Shown piece by piece: positions 59,531-64,000 of a stretch of 64,000 nucleotides of DNA (the first letter of the stretch is position 1; each line of letters begins with the position of its first letter). The notes below the pieces were generated by a model. That model worked only from the letters and a program-made list of their open reading frames with translations. It searched no databases and was not told where the DNA came from. A program made the translations under genes and the position numbers. This stretch comes from Neckera pumila (taxonomy: Eukaryota; Streptophyta; Bryopsida; Hypnales; Neckeraceae): NCBI GenBank assembly GCA_963969595.1, contig OZ018417.1, positions 12,402,501 to 12,466,500 of the forward strand. The letters are read 5' to 3'.

Positions 59531-59972
59531 GGTAAGGCAGCCCATTGTGGTCAAATCGGACCCATGGGGGACACACAATGACCGCATTGTGGTTTTTCTG
59601 ACCACAATCAACATCTCACCTAACTTCACAGGAGTAATTAGTGACGCTATTAGGAACATGCAGTAATTTCAGTGTAAGTCATTGTAGGAAGTGACTTTTT
59701 ATGGCCATCCACATATAAAAAAAAATTGTCTCCTTTAGAAGAACTAGGTGAGCATTATGGATACACTTGCAGTTGGTTTTGGGGTAGTCTGTCAACTTCT
59801 TTGGACTGAACACTTGAGAAATTCATAGCTATTTCATACTCTCTCTGAAAATTATGATTTCAATTGCCTTCACAAATTCTCATACTTGTCCTCACATGGT
59901 AAAAAAACTGAAAAACTTTGGTGATGGGATGATGGCAGACTCCTAATTTTGACCACAATGGGCTGCTTTACC
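59531..59972. mobile_element. TTAA-flanked MITE, family E (442 bp)
   Basis: GGTAAGGCAGCCCATTGTGG on the left and CCACAATGGGCTGCTTTACC on the right are near-perfect inverted ends, flanked by TTAA at 59527-59530 and 59973-59976. Its termini are unrelated to TTAA-1. The TTAA on its right also serves as the left flank of the next element. Confidence 0.75.
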
Positions 59973-60906
59973 TTAACTCCTAAAAGTCCGTTGTCCCTTT
60001 GGGGGACAAATGCATATTCAGGCAGGTACCTAAAGGCTGAAATTTTCTCCTGATTTTTTTAAACTTTTATTGGAGGTAGGAAAGCTGATTAGCTTCGTGG
60101 GAATATAATTCTTTTCACAATCAATGTCCGGGAACAAAATTTATGACCAAATAAGCTCAAAACAGGGGATGGGGGGCAGCACGGGTAGCAAAAAAAATTT
60201 GCACCTTTTTTTTTGTTGTTTCTTGGTATTTTTTTTCTCATAGATAATTTTTTTGTCTATCTGGAAAGCCTTTGATTCATTTCATTTAGATTTGTTATGA
60301 GAAAGTCATGGACATTCTTGTTATTTGGGCAATTAGAGCATCTTTTTGAAAAAAGTAATTGTAGGACTCATTTCTGAATGCAATTTTCAAAAAAATTCAA
60401 TTTTTTTTTTTGGCATAATTTAGTTTACTTGCTAGAACAATCTCACCATTGGAATTAGTGCATTTTAATTCCATCTAAAATATATGAATATTTTAGATTT
60501 TCCTTCTATCTCGTACCTACTTCTACTTAACAATTTTTTTAATAATGAAAATTAAGTTTTTTTTAATTCTTTTTTTTTGGTAGATTGTCAACTCAATTCT
60601 CCACTATAAACATTTAAAGCTCAAAACTCTGTAGTGCAAAAGTCTTAGGTTAAAAATGTTCAAAGTCAAAAAATCCAATCCCACAATGTGCTGAAAAACT
60701 TATTTTTTTCACTTTGAACATAGATATCTTGCAATCTGTGCGGTCAAAAATTCTGAAATTTTTTCCACACATTCTTATACTAGTCAGGTGCAAGATCCTA
60801 CAGTTAGATGTGCAAAAAAAAAAAAAAAAATTTCACTCTTTGCTAAAAAAATGGCAGTTTTGGGTGTTTTTTGGCAGGAAAAAGGCCTTGGGCCTTTAGG
60901 GGTTAA
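59973..60906 (+). mobile_element. TTAA-1 element, subtype alpha (934 bp with flanks)
   Basis: It is flanked by TTAA at 59973-59976 and 60903-60906. It starts CTCCTAAAAGTCCGTTGTCC and ends GGCCTTTAGGGG. The surrounding gamma repeat has a single TTAA here in its relatives at 29665 and 44195. Confidence 0.82.
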
Positions 60907-61428
60907 ATAGAACCTTACCAAGTTACTATTTTGAATAGTTTATATTTTTGAAAAAATGTTTTTGAAGTCTAGTTTTAGCATCAAATATCAGATTTTGAAA
61001 ATAAATGATTATGATTCTTCTATTCAAGATTTTATGCAAGGGTGTCCATTGCAAATCTTGAATTTCTAGTGTTGAGGGTTCTTGGAAATGAGCCTCAAAC
61101 AAAGGGCTAGAATGGCTAGATCTTGGAGAAATAATCACTTTAGGAATCCATTAAAAAAAATTGTAGAGTAGACTTGGAGAAGTTGTAAATTGATTGGATG
61201 TAATGCATGTTATGCCCTTGAACCTCATATTTTTTGGTGACCAATTTTTTAGATTTGACATGTGAAAAAAAGACTCAAAGACTTCAAATCTCTTTCACTG
61301 TTTTAACACCCTCATGATCAAACATTATAATCTTTCAATCTGTCTTTTCTTTTCCAAACTGTTAGCTTTTATTCAATTTAAACCAAATTCCAAGAATTTC
61401 TAAAAAGCCTTAGGCATTTAGAGGTTAA

Positions 61429-62614
61429 GGAGTATAGGCCACCTCTGCTATTAATATTCAAAAGTTGTCCCCCCTCCAAAGGTTGGTCCACAGTCTAAGT
61501 CACTTTATGGCTATTTTATTTTTGCATAGGCTTTGACCCTTTTGTCACAAGGTGGTGATTGTTGGTATTTTGCAGATTTCTTCATTCTAGTGTACCATAC
61601 ACCACAAATAGTTAACTTGCAAGAGGCTATGTGAACAGAATTGGCTTACTTTTCAAGAAAGGTCCTATTCAAATTTCCTCACAAGCAGTAGTTTTGTTGA
61701 CGTTCACCTCTCCTTTGGTCTAATCTCAATAAGTTAGGGCAGCTTCCAGGTTCTCAAGTTTAGGCCAACTCACCTTGACTTAAATTGTATAAGGTAATTA
61801 AGTAGAGTTAAAATATTGGCTTGGACAAAATATTGGCCTTTGTTGGGGTGAAAAATTGAAGGAGAAAGTGATTCAAATGATGAGTAGTAAAAGGGCAATA
61901 ACAATGTGGAGTCGGTGGTCATTTTGGATAATGAACTCGTCCATTTATAGTACGGTGGTGGTGGTGGATTTGTATGTAGAGCATTTTGGATACAATTTTT
62001 TCCAATTTAACCTCTTGTTTGGGCAATTTTCTAATGCTATGATTGAATTTTGTAACCTTGGAAGGACGCGGTCCCCATGACCAAGGTAATTTCCAAATCA
62101 CTTTGATTATTGGACCAATTGGTACATTCTTTGTTTCTATAGTTAATATTAAAGTCATCCATCATACCTAAGAGATTCACAACATCCTCACATGGTTAAT
62201 GTGTCAAATTAATTTTGGATTTAAGCCTCAAGTTACAATTGTTGAAGTTACTTTTATTACCCCTTACAAACTTTGTATTTTAGGATTTACAACTTATGCA
62301 AAATTAACACAATCTCTTGCATTTTACTTCATAGTTTTTTCTCTTGTTGCTCCATGGTTCTAAAAAAATAGTTTAGATAATTTTAGTTGTTGAAATTTTT
62401 CTTTATTTAGAAAGAGACAAAGAAGAGTAGCAATGTATGCTTTTACATTAGAGAAAATCTTGCCCTTGTGGGTGGCCATTGAATTGTGGCACAAAACATT
62501 AAGGCAACAATTAAATAGTATCCTCCAATAGGATCATTGAGTAATTATATTGTGGTGCAAATTGGAGAGAGATTGAATTGTAGGACAAATTGTGTGACAA
62601 TAGAATCAGTAGTA
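61429..62614. other. Gene-free stretch
   Basis: No exon-like sequence was recognised. A segment at 62571-62607 (gaattgtaggacaaattgtg) recurs as a direct repeat at about 63768-63800 on the far side of the palindrome. Confidence 0.45.
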
Positions 62615-63702
62615 GGGTGATTGCAAGAATGACCTATAGTACTATATCACACCTTAGTTTTTCCTTTTTTTTTTGGCCATAACTTTTGTCTTTTGTCTCC
62701 AAATGACTCAAAATTTACAGGAAAGCTACTTATAACTATTACATACCTTATATAATTTTTTTGTATTTTTCAAAAATACTTTACTATTTTTGAACAGCCC
62801 CGAAAACTTCTCACAATGGCTGATTTAGGGGGTTTTAGCACTAATTGGAACCCAAAAAATCGAATTTTGAGCTGAAATTTTCAGAGAATGGTATCTTAAT
62901 AGAGTAATAGCTACTATCCAAAGGACTTTTAAAAATAGTTATTTTTATGTGGTGTAGAGGTCCACAAAAAGAGCTTCTTTCTACATTTTTTTCCAAAAAT
63001 ACAAAACAATATTTTGGTGAATTTTTAGGTCGAATCTTATCACTAAAAAGTCTTCTCAAATATCCAATTTTTGTATATTTAAAAAAAATCCTATTTTTTT
63101 ACAAATTAAAATGTTAGAAGTGGTATTTTCTTCACCCAAATTCTATGTGAATTCTATGTCCAAAAGTCTAGTGAAGAAAATACCACTTCTAACATTTTAC
63201 TTTGTAAAAAATAGGATTTTTTTTTTAAAAGTATACAAAAATTGGATATTTGAGAAGACTTTTTGGTGATAAGATTTGGCCTAAAAATTCACCAAAATAT
63301 TGTTTTGTATCTTTGAAAAAAAATGTAGAAAGATGCTCTTTTTGTGGACCTCTACACCACATAAAAACAAGTATTTTTAAAAGTCCTTTGGATTGTAGCT
63401 ATTACTCTACTAAGAGACCATCCTCCCAAAATTTCAGCTCAAAATTTGTTTTTTTGAGCTTAAATGGTGCTAAAACCCCCTAAATCAGCCATTGTGAGAA
63501 ATTTTTGGGGTTGTTTAAAAATAGTAAATTATTTTTGAAAAATCCTCAAAAATTAGGTTAAGTATATAATGGTTATAAGTATCTTTTCTACAAATTTTGA
63601 GTCATTTGGACCTAAAACACAAAAGTTATAGCCAAAACAAAAATAAAAACCTAGGATGTGACAGAATGCAACAAATAGTACAGGTCATTCTTGCAATCAC
63701 CC
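62615..63702. repeat. Long inverted repeat (1088 bp), foldback element
   Basis: GGGTGATTGCAAGAATGACC on the left and GGTCATTCTTGCAATCACCC on the right begin arms of about 515 bp. The arms meet near 63120-63190 around a short loop (agaagtggtattttcttcac / gtgaagaaaataccacttct). AGTA occurs immediately outside both ends (62611-62614, 63703-63706). The long-arm layout resembles Mutator-like or foldback MITEs. Small mirrored open frames in the arms are by-products of the palindrome. Confidence 0.8.
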
Positions 63703-64000
63703 AGTACAACTACTGAAAGATCAAGTAGCAATTAAGTAGTGGTACAAATAAAAGAGGGGGAGGGATGAATTGTAGGACAAACTGTATGACAATGGAATTG
63801 TAGCACAACCAGGATCAAGTAGTGTGACCCAGCTTTCGTTTTGTTTTTATTAATTCATTATTGTCAAAATCAATTTTTTATAAAAAATTAAGAAATAATT
63901 AGTAAAATTTGTAGAAAATAAATAAGGACTATGTTGAAACTTTCACTAATAAAGGGCCAACTTGTGTTGGAAGGGTTTAGAGTGGTAGCCAACATGACTA
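63703..64000. other. Gene-free right edge
   Basis: AT-rich sequence with the direct-repeat partner of 62571-62607. Nothing else was recognised. Confidence 0.4.

Larger units (their letters stand above)
59342..61428. mobile_element. TTAA-1 related repeat, subtype gamma, hosting two TTAA insertions
   Basis: It begins TGAA-CCCCTAAATGCCC (left TTAA decayed) and ends GGCATTTAGAGG before TTAA at 61425-61428. Interior sequence is interrupted at gaagTTAA (59527-59530) and resumes at atagaacc (60907). The copy at 29620 is uninterrupted there. Confidence 0.72.

Noticed and set aside
62841..63483. Two similar 72-77-aa frames on opposite strands
   Set aside because: They are the same DNA read from the two arms of the palindrome, with no domain and no sign of selection.
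1..64000. CRISPR arrays, tRNA, rRNA, LTR retrotransposons and viral inserts
   Set aside because: None found. The regular repeats are tandem modules or transposon ends, and no reverse transcriptase or integrase motif was recognised.

Overview
This is a plant nuclear window: spliced genes with plant-type GT-AG introns, a plastid-targeted RETICULATA-RELATED protein, a CYP71-clan-like P450 fragment, Stowaway and PIF/Harbinger elements, and telo-box motifs upstream of a ribosome-biogenesis gene. The species cannot be fixed from sequence alone; a non-seed land plant is a guess. No rRNA, tRNA, CRISPR, organellar or viral sequence was seen.

Genes. (1) 4481-8907, + strand, nine exons: an ortholog of the ribosome-biogenesis DEAD-box helicase DBP4/DDX10 (plant RH32). 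All splice joins are in phase, but three in-frame stops lie in exons 4 and 6. Upstream is a roughly 130-bp tandem repeat carrying telo-box motifs. (2) 18599-22571, + strand, eight exons: an apparently intact 532-aa chloroplast RETICULATA-RELATED (DUF3411) protein. (3) 33983-about 39010, + strand: a frameshifted and truncated cytochrome P450 pseudogene, split by a 4.3-kb repeat-filled intron.

Repeats dominate the rest. The most striking family (TTAA-1 here) has about 930-bp full copies, starts CCCCTAAAGG, ends CCTTTAGGGG and is flanked by TTAA. Three empty sites inside this window show TTAA duplication, the hallmark of piggyBac transposition. Other families are Stowaway and TA-flanked MITEs, TWA-flanked Harbinger-type MITEs, a hAT-like MITE and long foldbacks.

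From 39470 to 56403 lies a nested structure. A short Harbinger-type MITE with TGA duplications was split at a TAA by two full-size PIF/Harbinger elements (39814-48384 and 48388-56246). These stand head to head and share a single central TAA, forming a near-perfect 16.4-kb palindrome. Each carries a DDE transposase and a divergently arranged Myb-like partner ORF. The left copy is riddled with C-to-T stops and has a TTAA-1 insertion plus a deletion. The right copy keeps an intact Myb-like first exon but has two stops in its transposase.

From 56.4 kb to the end there is no gene, only foldbacks, an inverted MITE dimer, a multiply nested TTAA stack and a 1.09-kb inverted repeat.
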